Positions 41,063 through 50,348 of a DNA stretch of 64,000 nt are shown in pieces. A program made the position numbers and the translations under genes. Where the stretch lies: the NCBI GenBank assembly GCA_033439765.1, contig JAULSN010000003.1, positions 3,534,001 through 3,598,000 of the forward strand. The letters run 5' to 3'. Source of the DNA: Lasiosphaeria ovina (Eukaryota; Ascomycota; Sordariomycetes; Sordariales; Lasiosphaeriaceae). Each line of letters starts with the position of its first letter. Within the stretch, counting starts at the first letter, position 1. The notes under the pieces were generated by a model, which ran no database searches, was not told the DNA's origin, and saw nothing but the letters and a program-made list of their open reading frames with translations.

Positions 41063-42220
41063 ATGCGCACAATGGCCGCCCGCCTTTGGCTCGAGGGCGG
41101 GGCTTTTAATTGCGCTGGGATTTTGCTCTACCTGCTGCTGATTCCCCTGTCGCGAGCGCTCCCCTCGCCCGGGCTGCCTATGGTCATCAACACTTGGGGC
41201 GGGCCATTCACGGCTGCCACTGATGCTGCGTATCTAGCGCTTTTGAAAGAAGGCACGTCGGCGCTAGACGCCGTCGAGACTGGTTGCGCTACATGCGAGC
41301 GCAACCAGTGCGACTCCACCGTCGGCTTCGGCGGCTCACCTGACGAGGCCTGCGAGACGACGCTCGACGCGCTCCTCATGGATGGCATCACAATGAAGTC
41401 CGGCGCGGTGGCGGGGCTGCGGCGCGTTCGCGACGCCGTCTCGGTCGCCCGCTTTGTGCTAGAGCGCACTTCGCACTCACTGCTAGTCGGCGATCACGCC
41501 ACGCGCTTCGCCGTTGAGAGCGGCTTCCGCGAGGAGCACGAGATAGCCGACGACGGGGCCGGTCTGTCGACGCCAGCGTCGCGTGCGCAGTGCGACGCCT
41601 GGAAGCGCGCCAATTGCCAACCAAACTATCGCATCAATGTTGTACCAGACCCCGCCTCGTCGTGTGGGCCGTACACACCCTCGCCCGTGGACGCGTCGTC
41701 GTCCCTCGCCAACCTTGCGACGACGCTGTCTCCCGCCTCATCTCACGACACCATCTCCATGGTGGCGATCCACGCGTCCGGCCCGATGGCGGCTGGCACC
41801 TCGACAAATGGCGCATCGCACAAGATCCCGGGCCGCGTCGGGGACGGCCCTATCGTCGGGAGTGGGTCGTATGTTGATGGTGACGTGGGCGGCTGTGGCG
41901 CGACCGGCGATGGCGACATTATGATGCGCTTCTTGCCCTGCTACCAGGCAGTGGAAAACCTGAGGCGAGGCATGCCTCCGCAGGGAGCTGCCGAGGACGC
42001 GGTAAGGCGGATGGTGCGCAAGTATCCGAACATTGCAAGCGGCATCGTTGTAGTGGACAGGCATGGCGAGCACGGCGCTGCGGGTTCGGGTTGGACGTTC
42101 ACGTACGCGTTCAGGGGGGGCTCAATGAACGCGACCGAAGTGATTACGGTCCCGCCAGTCGAGTTTGGCCAAGGACCAATGTACAGACAGGACACATCGG
42201 AGCGAGTATACGAGTTGTAA
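41063..42220 (+). CDS. Secreted glycosylasparaginase (N4-(beta-N-acetylglucosaminyl)-L-asparaginase), Ntn hydrolase
   Basis: Cleaves the GlcNAc-Asn bond of degraded N-glycoproteins, in the vacuole or outside the cell. 385 residues, no intron. A signal peptide is likely (hydrophobic GILLYLLLIPLS at about 20-30, after a short basic start). The family core follows: MVINTWGGPFTAATDAAY, TGCATCERNQCDSTVGFGGSPDE (a conserved Cys-rich and Asn/substrate region), DALLMDG and the autocleavage site. The precursor is expected to be cut before Thr230 in SSHDTISMVAIHASG, which becomes the N-terminal nucleophile of the beta subunit. GTSTNG, GRVGDGPIVGSGSY and GDIMMRFLPCYQAVE then match the beta chain. All residues I know to be catalytic are present, so the gene should be functional. 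It is the last intact gene before the retrotransposon. Confidence 0.92.
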   Translation: MRTMAARLWLEGGAFNCAGILLYLLLIPLSRALPSPGLPMVINTWGGPFTAATDAAYLALLKEGTSALDAVETGCATCERNQCDSTVGFGGSPDEACETTLDALLMDGITMKSGAVAGLRRVRDAVSVARFVLERTSHSLLVGDHATRFAVESGFREEHEIADDGAGLSTPASRAQCDAWKRANCQPNYRINVVPDPASSCGPYTPSPVDASSSLANLATTLSPASSHDTISMVAIHASGPMAAGTSTNGASHKIPGRVGDGPIVGSGSYVDGDVGGCGATGDGDIMMRFLPCYQAVENLRRGMPPQGAAEDAVRRMVRKYPNIASGIVVVDRHGEHGAAGSGWTFTYAFRGGSMNATEVITVPPVEFGQGPMYRQDTSERVYEL

Positions 42221-42462
42221 AATGTGCATTTCCCTGGGCGGCCAGACAAGAGCGCTGAAATCACCTTACCCCTCCATTCAACGATCTGCACCCCGGACCG
42301 CCCCGGACTCTGAAATCGCGGGCGCAGGAACGGGTGATGCGGGAGCCAATCAGCCCCTTGCCCGTTCCATACGCTATGCCCAAACAGTCGCCAGGTAATC
42401 TCGGCGATTGCTGTCTCACTGCCTGGGCACCAACAGCACGCGGCGCGTGTGCTCGAGTTTTT
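42221..42462. other. Short flank between glycosylasparaginase and the retrotransposon
   Basis: Host DNA up to the left target-site duplication (TTTTT, 42458-42462). No other feature seen. Confidence 0.5.
42458..42462. repeat. Target-site duplication, left copy (TTTTT)
   Basis: Five T directly before the left LTR, matched by five T directly after the right LTR (49320-49324). Five bp is the usual Ty3/gypsy duplication length. Because the sequence is a homopolymer, the match is weak by itself and is supported by the LTR boundaries. Confidence 0.75.
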
Positions 42463-42939
42463 TGTTACGCCCAGACTCTCACACTGGTACGTTAGGGTAA
42501 GGGTCTGTTGGTGAAGGGTTTATATTGGCAGAAAGTTAGGTGCACTGGGCAATAAGGTTGGCGTAAGGCTAGATGCCTCTTCACCTTATAGTCAGGTAAA
42601 GACTGGATTTGAAAGCTATCTAAGTAAAGACTGGTGTGAACAGCGAGGGAAGCTCGCTGCTCCTAAATAATTCTCAAGCGACAGGCCAAGCCTGTTGTAT
42701 CCGGTGACTCGCTTGAAACATCACATCACAGGTGCCATCACAGGTGCTATCACCACCTGGTCGTCTAGTGTCCTCCTGTACGTAGGTCCTGTGCCATTTG
42801 TCTCGGTGTCATTGTCTCGGTGTCATTGTCCCGTGGTCAATTGTCTTGTGGTCACTTCTGACCTCGTGGTTTGCCGTGATTACGTGACCAACCGTGGTCA
42901 CGTGCTTGCGACGCTGCCACGGCTTGGCAGGTTGTAACA
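42463..42939 (-). repeat. 3' LTR of the retrotransposon (477 bp)
   Basis: Ends are TGTTACG...TTGTAACA on the plus strand, so the termini are inverted (TGTTAC/GTAACA). It is identical to the 5' LTR except for nine transitions and an extra 14 bp: GTCTCGGTGTCATT occurs twice in tandem here (about 42801-42830) and once in the other copy. Confidence 0.93.
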
Positions 42940-42954
42940 GGTTTCCCCTCCTCC
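42940..42954 (-). promoter_or_regulatory. Polypurine tract before the 3' LTR
   Basis: Reads GGAGGAGGGGAAACC on the minus strand immediately before the LTR start TGTTAC. It is the expected plus-strand DNA primer of an LTR element and independently fixes the transcription direction. Confidence 0.8.
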
Positions 42955-42987
42955 ATGGTCGTTGTCCCAACGACCGTATTGATGCGC

Positions 42988-44481
42988 TCAATGGCCGCTT
43001 TCCGGGTAAGGAGGCTGTTGTGTTGTTGGTGCCCATTCGATGGTCCTGTCGGGGTTGACATGGTAGTACTGTCCGGCTGTTTCGCTCCATTGCCAATACG
43101 GGTCTTCTTGTTCGCTTCGTGCTTGCTTGGTGTCGTGCCCGCTGCTGCTGCTTTTGCGCGATGGAGGTGGTTTATGCCTTTTGCTCTTGCTGGTTGAGTC
43201 CTCAGTCGGTGGTGGGCGAGATTTCGCCGCTTCGGAGGTTCGCTTCCGGCTTTCTTCCAAAAGAGTGTCTAATGATTCTCGAATCTCCTTCAAACGATTG
43301 TCCTTCCCCCAGTCCATGATGTTCTTGACGTGCTTGCGGAATTCGATGTAGTCCTGGGGTTTCTGGAGTAGAAAGCTGTCGACTTTCTGCATATAGTATT
43401 CCAAGTCGCTATGCTTCCATGAGACGTAGAGTCGTGCGACTTCGCCGTTCATGGCGATACTGAATGCGGTGCTGTCAATGGGTTTGACCTTGCTGCTTTT
43501 GCATGCCTTCAACTGACGGTTGAGGCGTTCTGCGATGTTGACGCAAGATGCGGATCCTCCAAGGCATTGGTTTGTCGCTACCCAGAGGTCTCCGCCGTTT
43601 CCCTTAAATTCGATGACGAAGAATGGGTACATCAGACTCTGGCTATTGGCTGTTCCATTCATTTCGTTTCCCATGGAGATGAGTTGCGTCTGCTGGTTGG
43701 GAAATGCGTGATGACGACTATATCCGTATAGCATGTCGGGGGTTGGGTTACTGATTTTGAATTGTGGTCCGGCGTTGGGGACGATATGCCTAGACATCGG
43801 CTGTCTATCGCTTCGTTCCAAGCTATCTCCCCCTTCGGGTCCGGGGAATATCCGGCCTCGGAAATAGTCCTCTACCTTTGCTTCGTCAAGTCCTCTCGCC
43901 TCAAGGTCGTCCAAAGCTATGTCTCGGTACACGTTGTCAAGCGACGGCCCAGGAGAATCACGCTCCTTGCGTACGTAAGTAATAACGTTGGCGACGTGTT
44001 CAGGGAATGGCTCGTAGCGAGGGCGCATGTAGATATGGTTCGACGCCAAGTTCTGGTCTCGGTAGAAGGGGTCCTCAACTCCCTGGGTTCTTGACGATCG
44101 ACTCGAGCCAGCGTTTGACGGGGCGACTGATCCGTAGGATGAACTAGGCGTCGGTGGTACGGCGTATCCATCTGCATCTCGGTTGTAGGCCATCTGTGGC
44201 GCTGATCTCGTGAGGTTTCTCGAGATGGGGTCGTCGCTCGAGGCGTGAAGGTAGCTGTCTGACCGGCAGCGTTTTTCTCGGTCTGATCCGACAGACTCGA
44301 GCCACTCGGAAATTGCGTCGGTCGGTCCGACGTGGTCTTCGAGAAACGAGGCTCTAGGGCGCTTCGGCGCGGGTTGCTGCAGGTTCGTCTTGGATAATCG
44401 CGCTCGTTTTGGCTGAGGCAATGAAGAGGTCTCGAGATTCGTGTCGAGCCGCCTTTTCGTGGACTGCGAGGGTCCGTCCAT
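42988..44481 (-). CDS. Extra ORF of the retrotransposon: fungal PD-(D/E)XK-like family protein (cargo gene)
   Basis: 497 residues, completely open, same strand as gag-pol. It starts 53 bp after the chromodomain frame ends and stops about 33 bp before the polypurine tract. The N-terminal part has KRRLDTN and PKRAR patches (nuclear-localisation-like) and a polar Ser-rich linker. The core (about 150-410) has RHIVPNAGPQFKISNPTPDMLYG, then YPFFVIEFKGNG and LWVATNQCLGGSASCVN. Asp249, Glu291-x-Lys293 and Gln305 have the order and spacing of the PD-(D/E)XK nuclease motif. DYIEFRKHVKNIMDWGKDNRL then starts a long helix. The C terminus is a Ser/Lys linker and YWQWSETAGQYYHVNPDRT, an aromatic motif. It resembles a large, mostly unnamed fungal family (probably Pfam DUF7924; memory, not a search). 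No nuclease activity is proven; the gene could also be a captured host gene. Confidence 0.85.
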   Translation of the reverse strand: MDGPSQSTKRRLDTNLETSSLPQPKRARLSKTNLQQPAPKRPRASFLEDHVGPTDAISEWLESVGSDREKRCRSDSYLHASSDDPISRNLTRSAPQMAYNRDADGYAVPPTPSSSYGSVAPSNAGSSRSSRTQGVEDPFYRDQNLASNHIYMRPRYEPFPEHVANVITYVRKERDSPGPSLDNVYRDIALDDLEARGLDEAKVEDYFRGRIFPGPEGGDSLERSDRQPMSRHIVPNAGPQFKISNPTPDMLYGYSRHHAFPNQQTQLISMGNEMNGTANSQSLMYPFFVIEFKGNGGDLWVATNQCLGGSASCVNIAERLNRQLKACKSSKVKPIDSTAFSIAMNGEVARLYVSWKHSDLEYYMQKVDSFLLQKPQDYIEFRKHVKNIMDWGKDNRLKEIRESLDTLLEESRKRTSEAAKSRPPPTEDSTSKSKRHKPPPSRKSSSSGHDTKQARSEQEDPYWQWSETAGQYYHVNPDRTIEWAPTTQQPPYPESGH

Positions 44482-44533
44482 GATGAAGAAGAGAGAGACT
44501 CTTGTAGTGCTTGGGCTGGTCGGCCAAATGGGT

Positions 44534-47290
44534 CTAATATGTAACGCTCTTTGTCGCGAGAGTTGTTTTCGGTGAGGTGTCTATTGGACGCGACGAAATT
44601 TTAGGTAGTCGTGGGGGTGGTAAATAATTGGTCTGCCGTGGTTCTGTTCCGCCAGGCTTATGCGGGGTTGTTCGCCCTGCGGGTCGTTCGTGCAATTTCG
44701 TCCAATGAAATTGCAGAGTTAGCGCCGCATACCGCCTTTTAGTGCCTTTGCCAGCTTGTGGTACTTGGCCAGCCTGCGCGTTCATGAGGTGTTCGATTAG
44801 CTTCCACGTGTTTTCATCATTGCCACAGCCTTTCCACTTCACAAGGTACTCTGTTTGTGGTCCTTCTCCATAGTGATTGAGGATCTTCTCGACCTCGTAT
44901 TCTTCTTCGTCTTCGAGCTCTGTAGTCTTGTCGAGCTATGCCCGTGGTGGTGCTGGTTCCAATAGCGAAATTGAAAAATGGGGTGGATCTGCATTAATCG
45001 TGGTAGTGACAGTTCGTAGTTAGTGTCTGAAATCTTTCGCTTGACTTTGAATAATCTAATCTATTTGTAGTTAAGTTTGTCGCTTAGTCGCTTATTTTGA
45101 CGTTTTTACGAGTAAGGTAGACTTTATCTCCCTCCTTAAAGGATAGTCCCTTCATCCTTCGTTTATTAGCGTATTTCGTTATACGCCGCTGGATGAATTG
45201 GAGATCTATCTTGAGTTCTTCATGCAGCTATTTGAGTTATTCGGATACTTTCGTGGCTGCAGGGGCATCTTTTGCTTCCCTGGCTTCGCCGTATACCGTA
45301 GGCGTGTAGCCATAGTTGGCATACATTGGTGTCTTCTTCGTGGACTCGTTGCATACGCTATTATATGCAAATTGCACTAACGGTAAGAGCTGTACCCAGT
45401 CGTTCTGTGGGTAGTTGGCATAGCATCGGGAATCGTGAAATTGAATTCCGAAAGAAACTCTGCCCATCGTGTTTGACGTTTATTAAGGGTTTTCGTAGTC
45501 GTGAAGTTAGTCAGATTCTTATGATCCGTATAGACCTTGATAGGATGTTTCGTTCCTGTGAGGTAGTGCTTCTATTCTCTGAGGGCTTCTATAATAGCTA
45601 TTAGTTCCTTGTCGTGGATCTGGTAGTTGAGCTCGGGTCCGTTGAGCTTCTTCGAGTAGAAGGCGACAGGATGAAGTCGTCCTTCCTCGTCTCGTTGTCC
45701 AAGTTGTCCTCCTAGAGCGAATTCTGAAGCATCGGTTTCGACTTCGAAAGGTTTTTCTGGGTCTGGGATTGTAAGGATTGGTTCTTGGAGAATCAGCTCC
45801 TTGAGCTGGTCGAAGGCCTGCTGTCGAGGTTCCTTCCATTCGAAGGCTTGATCCTTCTTCGTTAGTCGTGTGAGGGGTTCTGCGACTTGACTGTACCCCT
45901 TCACAAATCGTCGGTAAAAGTTCATAAATCCAAGGACACTTCGTGCGTCCTTTACGTTCCGTAGTCGGGGCCAATCTCGTATGGCATGAACTTTTCCGGG
46001 GTCCATGCTAATCTCCCTAGGACTAATGCGGTAGCCTAGGAAATCGACTTCCGTTGCGTGCCACTTCGCCTTTGATGATTCCGCGAGGCGCTTGGCATCC
46101 TTCAGTGCAAGAAGCACCTGGTGAACATGCCACTCACACCCCTCTGGAGTTCTCGAAAAGATCAAGACGTCATCCAGATAGACTACCACGAAACGGTCGG
46201 GTAATTCCGGAGACTTGGTTGATCATGGCTTGGAAGCTGGCTGGCGCATTAGTAGGTCTAAAGGGCATGACCTGGTATTCGAAGAGTCCCCGCTTATTCT
46301 GAAGCGGTTTTCCACTCTTCCCCTTCTATACGTACTTCCGAAATCAGTAGTAGAGGGTATCGTTTCTTAACTATAATATCGTCGAGCTATCTATAGTCGA
46401 CACAAAGTCGTAGTCGTCCGTCCTTCTTTAGTACGAATAGGATCGGGTAACCTACTAGTGACGTCGAGGGACGGATGTACTCTTTCCGTAGGTTCTCCTC
46501 CAAGTGTTCCTCCAACGCGGCCTCCTGAACCTAGTTCAGAGGGTAGATCCGGTGGAACTTGGGGTGTTGTCCCTCCTTCAGCGGTATCTTGTGGTCAAAC
46601 TGGCTATGCTCTGGTAGCCGAGTTTCCAACTCTTCCTAGAAGAGTTTCCAGTACTTCCTGTACTGCGGCGGTATGGCTCCAAGCTCATCCGCGTTGCCGT
46701 TCAGTACTACTTCTCTGAGTAGGCCGGCACTGCCGTTCAGCGCCACTTCCCTGAGTGGGCCGGCACGTCCCGAGAAGCCATCTTTGGGTCCTTCTCTTTC
46801 GTTGTAATATGCTACTTTTTCGTGTAGCTTGGGACGTTCTGAGGGACCACTCTTGGATCCTCTCACATATACTACTGTCTCGCGTAGCTGGGGGCTCCCT
46901 GAGAGACCGCTCTTGGGCCTTTCCTCACGAGCTTTATCCCACTGGAGATGGCCAGTCTTCTAGTCAACTAGAGGATTCTATCGTTGTAACCAAGGTATTC
47001 CCAGGACGATTTTCCTTATACCTATGTTGACGATATCGAAGATGTTCGGGGCTTTCCCCTTCTATTCGTGTGGATCGGAGGTGATCGGTCTCCTGATCGA
47101 CGGTACCATTGTTAAAAGTTATGGGCTCTACTTCGATATCGCAAATAGTAGATGGCTTCCTCTTCATTTTCGGTTCCAGGCTGTATCGCTCTGCGAACTC
47201 CGGGGGATATACGTAGTCTCCCTGCGCTCCGATGTCGATGGGCGCTCCTGCGGCTTTTCCGCCGATCTCTACCTCGCATGTAGATGATCC
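44534..47290 (-). pseudogene. Decayed pol: protease, RT, RNase H, integrase C terminus, chromodomain
   Basis: Order on the minus strand: a protease-like DIGAQGDYVYP (about 47200, with Ile where the family has Thr or Ser), then a stop-rich stretch (46.5-47.0 kb). RT follows (45.9-46.45 kb) with [16 protein letters not shown] and the catalytic YLDDVLIF, then VDFLGYRIS and FYRRFVKGY. RNase H follows (45.47-45.9 kb, VETDASEFALGGQL and VYTDHKNL). It ends in [13 protein letters not shown], and within about 40 bp comes [21 protein letters not shown], the C-terminal integrase part, so the zinc-binding and DDE core are missing. A chromodomain closes the frame (EEEYEVEKILNHYG, TEYLVKWKGCGNDENTWKLIEHL; about 44780-44935). 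Many stops are TAG or TAA where Gln is expected. Bounds are approximate. Confidence 0.85.
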
Positions 47291-48149
47291 TTCAATAGTG
47301 GTCCTAGCACTGTCGGTTCGCTTTTATAAAGGCGAGACTCTTCTCGCTCTTGTGTTCTTCTTCCGACGATTTTCCGTCGTGGGTCATGCTTGTGACCCTG
47401 ACCGTCGGGTACTCTGGGGCTTGTTCGTGCTCCCTCATATAGGTGAGATTCTCCTCGCTCTCGTGTTTACGCTCTATGCTTGGCGTCGTTTCTACGTGGT
47501 ACTGGTCCGCGACCACGTTCGTTGAGCATTCTGGGCCTCTTTCTGGCTCCCTTTCCTGTTCTTGCTCCTTCGCGTAGGCGAGGCTTTTCCTCGCTCTCGT
47601 GTTCTTGTTCTGCGTCCGTCGTCGTTTCGACGCGGCGCTAGTCCGTGACCATGTCCGTCGAACTTTTCGGGGCCTGCTTTGGCTCCCTTCATTGTTCATG
47701 CTCTTTTCCTCCGTTCGCCTCGTCGGCTAGGGTTCGTCACGTCCTACCATTACGATCGTTCTGAGGATAGGCTTTGCGTCCGGTTCTAGCTTGTCGTATC
47801 CGGCGCATCCCTGCGGCTCGTTCTTGCTGGGGGTTCGTCTAATCGTGCTTAGGGTCTTCTATCGTGTTCTTTTTCCGATAGTTTTTAGGCGGGGTCGGGC
47901 CCGGTTCGTCCATACGGCTTGTCGTCGCCGGAGGTTCTGACGATCGCGGCTAGAGTCTTTCTCTATCGGTACAGCCTGGGGCATTCCATTATGATATACC
48001 CATGCCTATTCGTATCGGGGTAGCTATAGCCCTATATTATCGTCGCGGATGCGTGCATTCTCGCGAGATATGGCTATACTGGTTGTAGTTATAGCACCGG
48101 ATTCCTTTTTCCTAATGCTATATGGCGTCGAGCTCCATGGGTCTACGGT

Positions 48150-48795
48150 AGGTTCCCCAAGACGTATTCCCCTAACGTAGTGGAACTCGTTTTTCCCTAT
48201 TGGCTCGATAGGGGCGAACCGAGTTCGTTCGCCTCTCCATGCGTCTCTCATACAATCGGTTGTCGAGGCGGACCGCCTTTGCGACATGGTCTGCAAGTTC
48301 TCTAGGTCGGTCTTACTTGGCGAGTTCACCCTTGATCTCGTCCTCGAGACCCCGGTGAAATGCGACCATCTTAGGTCCGCCGTTCCAATTTAGTCGTGAG
48401 CTGATCTGCTGAAACCTAGCGGCGTAGTCGGGTGCTGGACTTGTCTGACGGAGGTTATGCAGCTACTGTTCCGCAGTGCGTCCTTCGTCCGGATCACCGA
48501 ACGCTGTTTTGAGCTTCGCCTCGAAGTTGTCGTAGTGGTTGAAGGTAGCTGCCGTGTCGGCACTGCAATATTTGGGACCTTTCTCGAGGTGGTCCCTCTG
48601 AATCGGTTCGAACCAAGTGAGTGCATCCCCCGTCAAGAAGGCATTGTATCGGGGTGGTTCTGGAAACTCGAGACGTCGGTGGTTGTTGTTTGTTGCTGCG
48701 GCGTTTGCTGCTGTGGCAAATGCCTGGTGAAGCCCTCGGTTTTCTTCCTGGAGTCTCTTGATCTCCTGAGCGGCTTCTTCATACGACATCGACAT
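48150..48795 (-). pseudogene. Decayed gag of the retrotransposon
   Basis: Starts MSMSYEEAAQEIKRLQEEN at 48795 and includes FLTGDALTWFEPIQRDHL and LKTAFGDPDEGRTAEQ. A TAG follows (about 48463-48465) where the reading continues LHNLRQTSPAPDYAARFQQ and then FHRGLEDEIKGELAK. A TAA at 48313-48315 precedes DRPRELADHVAKAVRLDNRLYERRM. This is the Ty3/gypsy capsid layout, including the LDNRLYERR block at the end. Both stops lie where CAG or CAA is expected. No zinc knuckle was identified. Confidence 0.82.
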
Positions 48796-48856
48796 GACTG
48801 TCCGTGAGATATTGCCCAGTAGTGCACGGTAACTGACTGAACAAGAGCTTTCAAAA

Positions 48857-49319
48857 TATTACGCCCAGACTCTCACACTGGTACGTTAGGGTAAGGGTCT
48901 GTTGGTGAAGGGTTTATATTGGCAGAAAGTCAGGTGCACTGGGCAATAAGGTTGGCGTAAGGCTAGATGCCTCTTCACCTTATGGTCAGGTAAAGACTGG
49001 ATTTGAAAGCTATCTAAGTAAAGACTAGTGTGAACAGCGAGGGAAGCTCGCTGCTCCTAAATAATTCTCAAGCGACAGGCCAAGCCTGTTATATCCGGTA
49101 ACTCGCTTGAAACATCGCATCACAGGTGCCATCACAGGTGCTATCACCACCTGGTCGTCTAGTGTCCTCCTGCACGTAGGTCCTGTGCTATTTGTCTCGG
49201 TGTCATTGTCCCGTGGTCAATTGTCTTGTGGTCACTTCTGACCTCGTGGTTTGCCGTGATTACGTGACCAACCGTGGTCACGTGCTTGCGACGCTGCCAC
49301 GGCTTGGCAGGTTGTAACA
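48857..49319 (-). repeat. 5' LTR of the retrotransposon (463 bp)
   Basis: It begins TATTACG on the plus strand where the other LTR has TGTTACG, so the terminal TG is itself mutated to TA. It ends TTGTAACA. About 2 percent divergent from the other LTR. Confidence 0.93.
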
Positions 49320-49324
49320 TTTTT
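49320..49324. repeat. Target-site duplication, right copy (TTTTT)
   Basis: Five T directly after the LTR end, matching 42458-42462. Confidence 0.75.
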
Positions 49325-49559
49325 CTCTCCGACCTCACCTGCCGTCAGCTTCAATGTCTACCATCGCGTGAGTTGGTGTTGCAGACCCGCCGCAACGGCG
49401 GCATGCCCTTCATTTGTCTTGTTTTTTTTTGGATCAAAATACGCAGGCATCTTCCGTTTATACTTTCTTTTAGAGAGATCCAATATCGGCGCACGCGCAG
49501 CCATTGCGCGCTGAGATCGCGCCACCCTCGTTTATTTTATTCCACCCCGGCTGTTCATC

Positions 49560-50348
49560 ATGGGCTGGCTCGTCCTTTTCTCCGCCCTCGCCGGGGCCGC
49601 CACTCGTGTCATGGCTGCTAGTGGCACAGTTTGGGCTACACCTCATGAACAGTACTCGTCGTCGGTCGGCGTTCTCGGCTGCAAGGTCAACTCAGACCGC
49701 ATCGCGTACTGGCCCAGTTCGGTCGACTGTACGAATATATGTATCTCACTGAGCTATGAGGGGCGCACCGTCCATCTTCTTCGCATCGACCAGAGCCAGG
49801 GCGCTCACGACATTAGCTACGACGCCTGGAACTATCTGTACAGCGGTTATCCAGCTACCGACAAGCCCACGGCCGGTGGCGCCACTGCCATGGAGTACGC
49901 AGACCTCGACCCGTCGGCGTGCGCCGACCTGATCTACACCGACGGAAGCAAGCTGCCGCTGAGCGCGTCTAACAGCATGAACTTCCTGGCCAGCTGTCTC
50001 AACCAGAAAGACAGCTGGGTTGGACAGAACCACATTCTCTTCAACATCCTCGACCCCATATGCTCCTGGGGCTACGACGAATCATGCCAGCTTGACTGGC
50101 CCACAGCCAACCAGGCTACCTGCCCACACCCCCTCGGAACCCCCGGCGTTCTGACAAACACCCCCGTTTACAACATTCGTTACCCAACCGGCCAGAAGGT
50201 GCTTGCCAACGCTCCCCAGGATGGAGCGGCGACGCCGCCGGTTGTCAACGCCGCTGCCCCTAATGCCGCCCACCGCGTTGCCGCCGAGCGGGGCGCAATC
50301 GCTCCGTTAGCGGCCATATTTTCCTTTCTCGCCTACTTGTTTATATGA
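49560..50348 (+). CDS. Secreted, probably GPI-anchored fungal protein, function unknown
   Basis: 262 residues, no intron. An N-terminal signal peptide (MGWLVLFSALAGAATRVMA) and a hydrophobic C terminus after a small-residue region (APLAAIFSFLAYLFI) suggest a GPI signal. The mature part is Cys-rich and looks folded: SVGVLGCKVNSDRIAYWPSS, VDCTNICISLSYEGRTVHLL, DQSQGAHDISYDAWNYL, CADLIYTDG, NSMNFLASC, ILDPICSWGYDESCQLDW and a final TCPHPLG. I recognise this as a type of Pezizomycotina secreted protein but know of no assigned function. The linker before the C terminus is Ala/Pro/Asn-rich. The retrotransposon ends 240 bp upstream of the start codon, so the promoter may be partly displaced. Confidence 0.78.
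   Translation: MGWLVLFSALAGAATRVMAASGTVWATPHEQYSSSVGVLGCKVNSDRIAYWPSSVDCTNICISLSYEGRTVHLLRIDQSQGAHDISYDAWNYLYSGYPATDKPTAGGATAMEYADLDPSACADLIYTDGSKLPLSASNSMNFLASCLNQKDSWVGQNHILFNILDPICSWGYDESCQLDWPTANQATCPHPLGTPGVLTNTPVYNIRYPTGQKVLANAPQDGAATPPVVNAAAPNAAHRVAAERGAIAPLAAIFSFLAYLFI

Larger units (their letters stand above)
42463..49319 (-). mobile_element. Ty3/gypsy LTR retrotransposon with chromodomain, full length, decayed, with an extra ORF
   Basis: 6,857 bp, with 5-bp target duplications and TG...CA-type LTRs. The minus strand is the coding strand, so the 5' LTR is at 48857-49319 and the 3' LTR at 42463-42939. Order from the 5' LTR: gag (48.15-48.8 kb), a low-complexity spacer, protease, reverse transcriptase, RNase H, the integrase C-terminal part, chromodomain, extra ORF (42988-44481), polypurine tract, 3' LTR. 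The chromodomain and domain order place it in the chromovirus branch, like fungal elements of the MAGGY/Pyret type. Gag and pol carry in-frame stops, and the integrase catalytic core is missing, so it cannot move on its own. No tRNA-like primer-binding site could be matched next to the 5' LTR. Confidence 0.92.

Noticed and set aside
48820..48856. tRNA primer-binding site next to the 5' LTR
   Set aside because: The sequence after the LTR (TTTTGAAAGCTC on the minus strand) does not match any tRNA 3' end I can recall, including initiator Met; self-priming is possible but was not shown.
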